From positions 1-64,000 of the forward strand of contig NZ_CAKMMG010000008.1 of assembly GCF_927798115.1 (NCBI RefSeq): DNA of 64,000 nucleotides, written 5' to 3'. The position numbers and the translations under genes were made by a program. Each line of letters opens with the position of its first letter. The stretch's first letter is position 1. Positions 17,598 to 24,627 of this stretch are shown one piece after another. This DNA comes from Paenibacillus auburnensis. Its GTDB lineage: Bacteria; Bacillota; Bacilli; Paenibacillales; Paenibacillaceae. The notes under the pieces are model-generated. The model was given only the letters and a program-made list of their open reading frames with translations, was not told the DNA's origin and did no database searches.

Positions 17598-17642
17598 AAA
17601 GGGACGGGCACGGTCTGACTGGCAGCACTGCTCCCGTCCTTT
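17598..17642 (+). other. Intercistronic stem-loop before the binding-protein gene
   Basis: AAAGGGACGGG (17598-17608) pairs with CCCGTCCTTT (17633-17642), one bulged G, loop of 24 bases. There is no T run after it, so it is more likely a processing or stabilising element that raises binding-protein mRNA relative to the permeases than a terminator. Confidence 0.55.
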
Positions 17643-17679
17643 GGATATACAAATGAAATTTACTTGGGAGGTTCACACA

Positions 17680-19020
17680 ATGAAGGGGAAACACACAAGA
17701 AAACGGACGGCACTCGCTTCAGCGGCACTGCTGCTGCTGCTTGCCGGCTGCGGCGGGAATAATGGGGGAAACAGCGCAGCGGCAGGGAATAACGGCGCTG
17801 ACAAAGCTTCCAGCGGGGAGAAAACAAAAATCAGTTTCTGGGCGGCAGCCGTGACTACAGAACGTAATGCCTTTTTTGAAGAGATTGTGAAGCAGTTTGA
17901 ACAGGAGAATCCGGAGATTGACGTGGATTATCTGGGGGTTCCCGGTGACCTCGCGGCTTATGAGCAAAAGGTCAACGTTGCCATTTCAGCGGACCAGGCG
18001 CCGGATATTATGAATGACTTCAAATCCGATCTGCTGGCCAGGGGCGTGCTGGAGCCGCTCGACACCTATTACGAGCAATGGGCGGACAAAGGCCTGATCA
18101 ACCCTGAGCTCATTGCGAGCAACCGGAAGCTGGATACCAAAGAAGGAAAATTGTATGCGTTACCATACAGCTCGCAAACCTGGAATCTGTGGGTCCGCCC
18201 GGATTGGTTCAAGGAAGCCGGACTGGCCCTGCCGGAGACATGGGATCAATTCTTCGACGCTGCCGCCAAGCTGACCGACAAATCGAAAGACCGCTACGGG
18301 CTTAGTATCCGCGGTGGCGCAGGCAGCGCCAATACGCTAGAAATGCTGATGTATGCCTATTCGGGCATTACCGATTATTTCACCGCTGACGGGAAAGCAA
18401 CAATCAATGACCCGCTCAATCTTGAATTTGTGGAGAAATACTTGGGCGCTTACAACGTATATACGCCTGAAGACGATTTGAATAAAGGCTGGAGCGAGCT
18501 TGCTGCAACCTTCCAGTCAGGCAAAGCAGGAATCGTTGTGCATAATCTGGGTTCGGCCAGTTCCCATGAGAAAGCCTTCGGAGGGGATTATACTAAGTTC
18601 GAAGCTGTGCCGTTTCCGAAGAGCGTGAAAGGCTACCGCGAGCATCCGGGTTTGATGCCGCTGGGGCTGACCATGAGTAAGACTGCAAAGAATAAAGATG
18701 CGGTCTGGAAATTCATGACCTTCTACTTATCGCATGACATCAACAGCAAATACGGTAAGCTCTACGGCGAGATTCCCGCCAATACCGAAGCTGCAGGGGA
18801 TGAGTGGGTGCAGAGCGTTCCTTATATGAAATCTGCCTCGGACCTGCTGAACAATAAGGAGACGAAGTTCTCTGACGTACCATATTACTTGCCGGGGTAT
18901 GCCAATGTGCAGAAATCGGTTGAACCAATGATCCAGAAGGTCATGGCCAAACAACTGACTGCAAAAGAAATGCTGGATAAATGGGCGTCGTTGCTGGAAC
19001 AAGAGAAAGCGGCGCAATAA
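17680..19020 (+). CDS. Extracellular sugar-binding lipoprotein (family 1 solute-binding protein)
   Basis: 446 aa. Signal peptide with lipobox LLAGC, lipidated Cys24, followed by a Gly/Asn-rich linker, then a bilobal binding fold with the KISFWAAAVTTERNAFFEEIVKQF start and the DYLGVPGDLAAYEQKVN and GKLYALPYSSQTWNLWVR motifs common to CUT1 binding proteins. ATG 17680 with GGGAGG 8 bases upstream is preferred to the upstream in-frame start at 17641. It should capture oligosaccharides released from plant xylan or arabinan and deliver them to the two permeases. Confidence 0.94.
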   Translation: MKGKHTRKRTALASAALLLLLAGCGGNNGGNSAAAGNNGADKASSGEKTKISFWAAAVTTERNAFFEEIVKQFEQENPEIDVDYLGVPGDLAAYEQKVNVAISADQAPDIMNDFKSDLLARGVLEPLDTYYEQWADKGLINPELIASNRKLDTKEGKLYALPYSSQTWNLWVRPDWFKEAGLALPETWDQFFDAAAKLTDKSKDRYGLSIRGGAGSANTLEMLMYAYSGITDYFTADGKATINDPLNLEFVEKYLGAYNVYTPEDDLNKGWSELAATFQSGKAGIVVHNLGSASSHEKAFGGDYTKFEAVPFPKSVKGYREHPGLMPLGLTMSKTAKNKDAVWKFMTFYLSHDINSKYGKLYGEIPANTEAAGDEWVQSVPYMKSASDLLNNKETKFSDVPYYLPGYANVQKSVEPMIQKVMAKQLTAKEMLDKWASLLEQEKAAQ

Positions 19021-19063
19021 ACCGCCGGGCGTTAAGCCGCCCCCGGACGGAAGGAGCAAATCA

Positions 19064-20638
19064 ATGGAGACAATGAGTACGCCGTGGATCCCTGACCTGG
19101 GAAACGGCATGTATCAGAACCCGGTGCTGTATGCGGATTATTCCGACCCTGATGTAATCAGGGTCGGGGAAGACTATTATATGACGGCATCGAGCTTCAA
19201 TCACATGCCTGGGCTTCCAATTCTGCATTCCCGCGATCTGGTGAACTGGACGATTGTCAATCACGCGCTTGACCGACTGGACCTTCCGGGATACGACCAG
19301 GTTCAGCACGGCAAAGGTGTATGGGCACCCAGCCTGCGTTACCATGACGGAAAGTTCTGGATCTTCTTTGGTACGCCGGATGAAGGGATTTTCATGACCC
19401 ATGCCGAGGACCCGCTTGGGAAGTGGTCTGCACCACATCTGGTCAAAGCAGCCAAAGGCTGGATCGACCCTTGCCCTTTCTGGGATGAGGACGGACGTGC
19501 ATATCTGGTTCATGCTTTTGCGAAGAGCCGCAGCGGCATCAAGCATATCCTTCACCTGAATGAAATGAGTCCGGACGGAAGGGAACTTCTGGATGAAGGC
19601 CGCCTGATTATTGACGGCACGGTCAAGCATCCGACACTTGAGGGCCCCAAGATGTACAAGAAGGACGGCTGGTATTATATCCTTGCACCTGCCGGAGGCG
19701 TATCGACCGGATGGCAGGTTGCCTTCCGATCCAGAACAATCTACGGTCCCTATGAGGACCAGATTGTGATGAAGCAGGGCGCAACCGCAGTGAACGGCCC
19801 CCATCAAGGCGGCTGGGTAGAGACGCCGGAAGGAGAACACTGGTTTCTGCATTTCCAGGACAAGGGCCCTTATGGCCGCATTGTCCATCTGCAGCCAGTG
19901 GAATGGCGTGAAGGCTGGCCGGTAATGGGCCAGGCCGCACCCGGGAGCTTGACCGGAGAACCCGTAACCGAGTGGCGGAAGCCGGAGTCAGCGGGGGAAT
20001 CTGCGCCTGCTGTACCCCAGACCTCGGATGACTTCGCGGAGGGGTTGCCCGGATTGCAGTGGCAGTGGCAGGCCAACCCGCAAGCCGGCTGGCTTGCTAC
20101 AGGCCGCACAGGCCCGGGGCTCCGCCTACGTTGTACACAGCTGGGTGTAGCTGGCTTATACGACGCGCCCCAGCTGCTAATGCAGAAATTCTCCGCGCCT
20201 GAGTTCACTGCAGAGGTGCATGTCACACCACAGTTTCGTACCTTGTCCGATCGGGCCGGCTTGGTGGTGCTGGGACACAAAGCAGTGTACTTGAGCCTAT
20301 TCCCCGGTGATACCGGCGGCTTATGCCTTGGCCGGTTCGAGAGCCTTCCGGCAGATTCAGGAGATGATGCAGAGGGCACACTAACCGACGGTTTGGTTAA
20401 TCTTGCTTCGTCGGACTCTGTCTTCTTACGGCTTACAGTCTACAGAGAAGCTGACTGCCGGCTGTCATACAGTCTGAATGGAGAAGATTTCACTGAATTT
20501 GGAGCTTCTTTCCGGCTGAAGGAAGGCCAGGGTACATGGGTCGGGGCCAAGTTCGGCTTGTTCGCCGCAGCCGGCAGTTCCGGTAACCCGGTGGAGGAAT
20601 CCGGGTACGCTGATTTTTCATCGTTCAAAGTCCGTTAA
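19064..20638 (+). CDS. Glycoside hydrolase family 43 (beta-xylosidase / arabinofuranosidase type)
   Basis: 524 aa without signal peptide, so cytoplasmic. Residues 1-305 form the five-bladed propeller: catalytic base Asp in YADYSDPDVIRVGEDYY, the pKa-modulating Asp in WIDPCPFWDEDGRAYL, and the general acid Glu in LEGPKMYKKDGWYY. Residues from about 320 form the concanavalin-like beta-sandwich (C-terminal beta-xylosidase domain) that closes the active site in this subgroup. AAGGAG lies 8 bases before ATG 19064. As the last gene of the kinase-transporter operon it would hydrolyse imported xylo- or arabino-oligosaccharides; exact substrate cannot be decided from sequence. Confidence 0.93.
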   Translation: METMSTPWIPDLGNGMYQNPVLYADYSDPDVIRVGEDYYMTASSFNHMPGLPILHSRDLVNWTIVNHALDRLDLPGYDQVQHGKGVWAPSLRYHDGKFWIFFGTPDEGIFMTHAEDPLGKWSAPHLVKAAKGWIDPCPFWDEDGRAYLVHAFAKSRSGIKHILHLNEMSPDGRELLDEGRLIIDGTVKHPTLEGPKMYKKDGWYYILAPAGGVSTGWQVAFRSRTIYGPYEDQIVMKQGATAVNGPHQGGWVETPEGEHWFLHFQDKGPYGRIVHLQPVEWREGWPVMGQAAPGSLTGEPVTEWRKPESAGESAPAVPQTSDDFAEGLPGLQWQWQANPQAGWLATGRTGPGLRLRCTQLGVAGLYDAPQLLMQKFSAPEFTAEVHVTPQFRTLSDRAGLVVLGHKAVYLSLFPGDTGGLCLGRFESLPADSGDDAEGTLTDGLVNLASSDSVFLRLTVYREADCRLSYSLNGEDFTEFGASFRLKEGQGTWVGAKFGLFAAAGSSGNPVEESGYADFSSFKVR

Positions 20639-20691
20639 GTATATAGACAGCCCCCTAACAGTATCAAAAGCGGTCTGCTTTCCCGGCAACC

Positions 20692-20717
20692 GTTTGATTC
20701 TCCTTACAGAAGGGTAA
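20692..20717 (+). promoter_or_regulatory. Sigma-B-like promoter
   Basis: GTTTGA (20692-20697), 14 bp, GGGTAA (20712-20717), which fits the general-stress sigma-B consensus GTTTAA-N12/15-GGGWAW with one change. It sits 41 bp before a small membrane-peptide gene of a stress-type family. Caution: sigma-F/G promoters can look similar. Confidence 0.55.
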
Positions 20718-20757
20718 GATTAGACAAACAACCCTAAGGAGAAAGGAAGTAAATCTT

Positions 20758-20904
20758 ATGCTATGGGGATTAATCGGACTGGTTATTGTAGCATGGCTGT
20801 TAGGCTTTATCTTTAATGTTATGGGCGGTCTTATTCATATTCTGCTCATTGTCGCACTGGTGCTGTTCGTGGTCAACCTGTTCCGGGGACGTTCCCGGAA
20901 TTAG
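20758..20904 (+). CDS. Small membrane peptide, lmo0937 family
   Basis: 48 aa, too short for common ORF cut-offs: it begins MLWGLIGLVIVAWLLGFIFN and ends RGRSRN. Two hydrophobic helices, a Gly-rich turn (NVMGGLIH) and a basic tail match the Lmo0937-type stress peptides of Bacillota in length and pattern. GGAGAAAGGAAG lies upstream of ATG 20758 and a strong terminator follows at 20951, so it is a single-gene unit. The sigma-B-like promoter agrees with a stress role. Molecular function unknown. Confidence 0.85.
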   Translation: MLWGLIGLVIVAWLLGFIFNVMGGLIHILLIVALVLFVVNLFRGRSRN

Positions 20905-20950
20905 CAGGTACCTCACAGAATATAAGTTACAGCGGGTTTAACCCGTTAAG

Positions 20951-20992
20951 AACTACAGTCTCTTGCAAACTAGAGGCTGTAGTTCTTTTTTT
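20951..20992 (+). terminator. Terminator of the small membrane peptide gene
   Basis: AACTACAG.CTC pairs with GAG.CTGTAGTT, followed by CTTTTTTT. Confidence 0.9.
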
Positions 20993-20999
20993 ACATTAG

Positions 21000-21041
21000 A
21001 AAGTACAATATCATTTACTTAAAGTACAATATCATTTACTT
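21000..21041. repeat. Two tandem 21-bp direct repeats upstream of glycerate kinase
   Basis: AAAGTACAATATCATTTACTT occurs at 21000-21020 and again, identical, at 21021-21041. Each copy has AAGTA/TACTT inverted ends. The two copies lie on the same DNA face (21 bp is two helical turns) and 40 bp before the glycerate kinase start, so they could bind a regulator. Confidence 0.75.
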
Positions 21042-21080
21042 ATTGTAGTGTTTTTTATAATCAACCCATGGGGTGAGGAA

Positions 21081-22223
21081 ATGAGAGAAAAAACCTTTGT
21101 ACTGGCACCGGACTCCTTCAAAGAGAGCATGAGCGCCAAGGAAGTCTGTGTTGCAATGGAAAAAGGGCTGCGGAAGGTGTATCCCGAAGCTGAATATATC
21201 CATGTTCCGATGGCGGATGGCGGGGAAGGGACAGTGCAGTCACTTGTGGATGCATCCGGCGGGAAGATATATTCAAAGGAAGTGACGGGACCGCTAGGTC
21301 AGCCGGTTACTGCACAGTATGGTATTCTGGGTGACGGCCTGACAGCAGCCATTGAGATGGCATCGGCCAGCGGTATCCAGCTCCTAGACAAGGCGGACCG
21401 CAATCCAATGATCACCACCACCTATGGCACCGGCGAATTGATCAAGGAATGTCTCGACTGGGGCATCCGAAGCATCATTATCGGTATCGGCGGCAGCGCG
21501 ACGAATGACGGAGGCACAGGGATGGCTGAGGCGCTCGGGGCAAAATTCCTTGATGCCGCGGGAGACGAGCTTCCGCGCGGAGGCGGCAGTCTGGGCCGGC
21601 TGGCCAGCATAGATATTTCGGCGCTTGATGAGCGGCTGCAGCAGGTTCAGCTGATTGTGGCCTGCGATGTGACGAATCCGCTGTGCGGGCAGCGGGGCGC
21701 ATCCGTGGTGTTCGGGCCGCAAAAAGGCGCTACGCCTGAGCGGGTCCGGCAGCTTGATGCCAACCTGGCTCACTATGCGGACGTTGTAAAAGAGCAGCTG
21801 GGCAAGGACGTCCGCGACCTGCCGGGAGCGGGGGCTGCCGGGGGACTTGGCGCGGGACTTATGATCTTTACACAGGCGGTTCTCCAGCGGGGGATCGAGA
21901 TTGTGATCGAGTATACCGGGCTGAAGCAAAAGCTGGTGGATGCCGATCTGGTATTCACCGGTGAGGGCGGTATTGACTTCCAGACCAAGTTTGGTAAAAC
22001 ACCTTACGGCGTTGCCTCCGCCGCCAAAGCCAGCGGCAAAAAGGTCATTGCCCTGGCCGGCTACATCGGCGAAGGCATTGATACACTGTATGCTGAAGGC
22101 ATCGATGCGATCTTCGGCATCGTTCCCGGCGCGGCCGGGCTGGAACAGCTGCTGAAGGACGGTCCGGCCAACATCGAACGGACCTGTGAGAATATCGCCA
22201 GAGTGCTAAAGCTGAGCGAATAA
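21081..22223 (+). CDS. Glycerate kinase (GarK/GlxK family)
   Basis: 380 aa. Phosphorylates D-glycerate with ATP, feeding glycolate/glyoxylate or tartronate-semialdehyde breakdown into glycolysis. Family signatures: FVLAPDSFKESMSAKEV at the N-terminus, VPMADGGEGTVQSLV, IGIGGSATNDGGTGMAEALG and the C-terminal VFTGEGGIDFQTKFGKTPYGVA. ATG 21081 follows GGGGTGAGG; an in-frame start at 21048 would begin in the preceding AT-rich region without a ribosome binding site. It stands alone, preceded by paired 21-bp repeats that could be its operator. Full length. Confidence 0.95.
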   Translation: MREKTFVLAPDSFKESMSAKEVCVAMEKGLRKVYPEAEYIHVPMADGGEGTVQSLVDASGGKIYSKEVTGPLGQPVTAQYGILGDGLTAAIEMASASGIQLLDKADRNPMITTTYGTGELIKECLDWGIRSIIIGIGGSATNDGGTGMAEALGAKFLDAAGDELPRGGGSLGRLASIDISALDERLQQVQLIVACDVTNPLCGQRGASVVFGPQKGATPERVRQLDANLAHYADVVKEQLGKDVRDLPGAGAAGGLGAGLMIFTQAVLQRGIEIVIEYTGLKQKLVDADLVFTGEGGIDFQTKFGKTPYGVASAAKASGKKVIALAGYIGEGIDTLYAEGIDAIFGIVPGAAGLEQLLKDGPANIERTCENIARVLKLSE

Positions 22224-22481
22224 GCAAGACAAGAGCACGGTAAAAACGAGGCTGTCTCCCAAGTAGTTTATCTGCGAGAGGGCGGTCTCTTTTGGACTGG
22301 GTAAAGGATTACATGTACAATGCCAGCAAACCGTAGGTGAGCTCAAACAACAACTGCAGCAAATTCCGCTTTTGCGGTTAGGCTCCCGAAGCGCTTCAGC
22401 CGCTTTGTTGTACATTTTTAGCAACCTTATCCAGATTTAACCGTCTATTAATTATAAGCCATAAAAATAAGGAGGGATTTC
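22224..22481. other. Intergenic region with long inverted repeat
   Basis: No gene is seen. ATGTACAA (22313-22320) and TTGTACAT (22408-22415) are perfect inverted arms about 87 bp apart; within them GAAGCGCTTC is a palindrome and CCGC-TTTT-GCGG a small stem. The beginning (GAGGCTGTCTC ... GAGGGCGGTCTCTTTT) may be a weak terminator of glycerate kinase. Confidence 0.4.
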
Positions 22482-23240
22482 ATGCACACTGCAAGAACAT
22501 TAGGCATAGTGGCGCTGACAGCAACGATGCTGGTCCTTGCCGCCTGCAGCAATACTCCTGCAGCGGAACCGGACACTACGGCTACGCCGGTACAGACCGC
22601 GCAGCCTCAGATTGAACCTACGTCCAGCCCTGCAGAAAGCACTCCGCCGGCGAGTCAGCCCCCGGCTTCTTCGGCAACATCAGCTACGGCATCCACAGCA
22701 CCGGCGGAACCTGTAGAACCAGAGGAAGGAATGCCTCCTACGGCGCTGGAATCGGCGAAGACGGTAATGAGGGCACTGAAAAGCGGCAACATGGACACTC
22801 TGTCTGACTGGGTGTCCCGTGATAAAGGGTTACGGTTCTCGCCGTATGCTTATGTAGATACCACAAAAGATCTGGTATTTACCCAGGAGGAAATAAAGGA
22901 CTTGATGAAGGACCCGACCAAGCGGGTGTGGAGAGAATTTGCCGGATCCGGCGACCTCATTAAGTTGACTTTTGCGGAGTATTTCAAGCGGTTTGTGTAT
23001 GATGCAGACTTTATGAATAAGGCTGAGATTGCCTTGAATAAAGGTCTGGGCCAGGGGACAACGATAAACAACCTTAATGAAGTATATCCCGCAGACCGCT
23101 ATGATTTTGTTGAATACCATATCAGCGGTCTAGACCCGGCATATGAGGGAATGGACTGGCGCAGCCTGCGGCTGGTCTTTGAGAAGATCGGGCAAGATCA
23201 TGCGCTTGTGGGTATTATACACGATCAATGGACACCGTAA
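22482..23240 (+). CDS. Hypothetical lipoprotein with Ser/Thr/Pro-rich linker
   Basis: 252 aa. Signal peptide with lipobox VLAAC and lipidated Cys22, then a low-complexity Thr/Ser/Pro/Ala/Glu linker to about residue 88, then an apparently globular C-terminal domain (about 90-252) with LESAKTVMRALKSGNMDTLSDWV and HALVGIIHDQWTP. This pattern of repeated small helices and a YADRYDFVEYHISG strand recalls NTF2-like secreted domains but I do not recognise a family. GGAGGG is upstream of ATG 22482. Single gene with its own terminator. Surface-exposed on the outer face of the membrane is inferred. Confidence 0.85.
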   Translation: MHTARTLGIVALTATMLVLAACSNTPAAEPDTTATPVQTAQPQIEPTSSPAESTPPASQPPASSATSATASTAPAEPVEPEEGMPPTALESAKTVMRALKSGNMDTLSDWVSRDKGLRFSPYAYVDTTKDLVFTQEEIKDLMKDPTKRVWREFAGSGDLIKLTFAEYFKRFVYDADFMNKAEIALNKGLGQGTTINNLNEVYPADRYDFVEYHISGLDPAYEGMDWRSLRLVFEKIGQDHALVGIIHDQWTP

Positions 23241-23261
23241 GAATGGACCAACAGTAAATAG

Positions 23262-23309
23262 AAGCGGCTGCACCACCCTTTTTGGATAAGGGCGGGCAGC
23301 CGCTTTTTG
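23262..23309 (+). terminator. Terminator of the hypothetical lipoprotein gene
   Basis: AGCGGCTGC / GCAGCCGCT stem followed by TTTTT. Confidence 0.85.
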
Positions 23310-23366
23310 CTGCAAGAGATCGCGGGGAAGGTTCACCATACAATAACGACAATAACGCCACACAGA

Positions 23367-23407
23367 ACAGGCCGCATCTGCCCTTTAATAAGGCAGATAC
23401 GGCCTGT
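23367..23407 (-). terminator. Strong hairpin after the SLH-PrcB gene
   Basis: ACAGGCCG.ATCTGCC pairs with GGCAGAT.CGGCCTGT (15 of 16 pairs) just past the minus-strand stop codon. The T run is poor on either strand, so termination is probable rather than certain. Confidence 0.6.
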
Positions 23408-23420
23408 ATATATTCCAGCT

Positions 23421-24389
23421 TTATTTCGAGCTGTTGGAGGTCGACGAGCGGGTGGCTTCGGTCAACGATTTAGCAACTGCGGTGTAGCCTTCCGGCAGGT
23501 AGGTTGTGGCTGATGCGCTGGAAATCACCTGCGGATACATTTTACCGGGTTCAGGCTTTGTAACTTTGAAGTAGATCACAGCCGTCTTATTTTTGCCGAA
23601 CTCGATCCGCTCGATGGACAGGCCGTAGCCCGGATTCGGCAGATTGCTGACGGTGACGGTAGCTTTATTAACGCCTTCGCCGGCTTTTTCAAGCTTCACG
23701 TCTGCTTCGTATTCATAGGCCGGAGCGGGAGTGCTGTTATCCGGAGTAATTACTTCTTTGGCGAATTTCGCTGCATCATAAATCCATACCGCCGCTTCAC
23801 TGCGGGTGACCGGATCGGTCGGACGGAAGGTATTGTCTTTGCCTAAAGTGACAATATGCGTGTTGACCAGAATCTGCAGGCTGCCCATCTGCTCTGTAGT
23901 CAGCTTATCGCCATCAGAAATGTTGGCATACATCATCGTTACCGGGAAATTACCTTTGCTCTGCAGCGCCTGGGTCAGCAGGTGTGCGAACTGGGCGCGG
24001 GTAATAGTGCTGTTAGGGTCAACCGTCCGGTCCAGGGATAAGCCGTTCTGCTTGGCCGTTATGAAGGCGGCTGCATACCAGGACTTATCTTTCACTTTGT
24101 CAAAGTAGTCGCTTGCTTTGGCCGAGCCGCTAGTCGGGGTCAGCTTCAGGCCGCTGACGATAAACTGGATACCTTGGGCAAAAGTTACTTTTGCCTTTGG
24201 TGCAAACATATCACTTGTCACCCCGTTAACAATCCCCTCACTGTGCAATGCATTGATTTTTGCTTCGGCGGCATTGCCCTTCATATCGGAAAAGGCAAAA
24301 GCCGATGTTCCCAAAGATACACTTGCTGCCAGGATCCCGCACGCTATCGTTAGTTTTTTAGCGTTCGTCTGGAAGGATAATTTCTTCAT
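23421..24389 (-). CDS. Exported S-layer-homology protein with C-terminal PrcB-like domain
   Basis: 322 aa. Signal peptide ending near ASVSLGTSAFA, then three SLH repeats (FSDMKGNAAEAKINALHSEGIVNG near 33; YFDKVKDKSWYAAAFITAKQNGL near 94; MYANISDGDKLTTEQMGSLQILV near 157) that would bind secondary cell-wall polymer. After a Thr/Pro linker near 218-225, the C-terminal part (GYGLSIERIEFGKNKTAVIYF ... TTYLPEGYTAV) matches the PrcB_C-type domain found in protease-complex-inhibitor proteins of anaerobes. ATG 24389 with GAGGTGAGG upstream. Single gene, transcribed toward the upstream lipoprotein gene. The role of the PrcB-like part here is unknown. Confidence 0.88.
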   Translation of the reverse strand: MKKLSFQTNAKKLTIACGILAASVSLGTSAFAFSDMKGNAAEAKINALHSEGIVNGVTSDMFAPKAKVTFAQGIQFIVSGLKLTPTSGSAKASDYFDKVKDKSWYAAAFITAKQNGLSLDRTVDPNSTITRAQFAHLLTQALQSKGNFPVTMMYANISDGDKLTTEQMGSLQILVNTHIVTLGKDNTFRPTDPVTRSEAAVWIYDAAKFAKEVITPDNSTPAPAYEYEADVKLEKAGEGVNKATVTVSNLPNPGYGLSIERIEFGKNKTAVIYFKVTKPEPGKMYPQVISSASATTYLPEGYTAVAKSLTEATRSSTSNSSK

Positions 24390-24627
24390 TGTGCCTCACC
24401 TCTTATACTCATAGATGGCCCAAAGCCGCAAAAGGTTGCAGGCCGCTATAAATTAATTGCAAATTTTAACGGTCAGCCGCGCACATCCTCCAGTTCTTCG
24501 CTCCTGTACGTATTATCGCCAATTTTGGATCGGGTCCATTCATTGAACAAAAGCGGGGTTTCGCAGTACACTTAGAAAATGGCAGCGCTATTATATACTT
24601 ATTAAAGCTCATGACAGGAGAACATAG

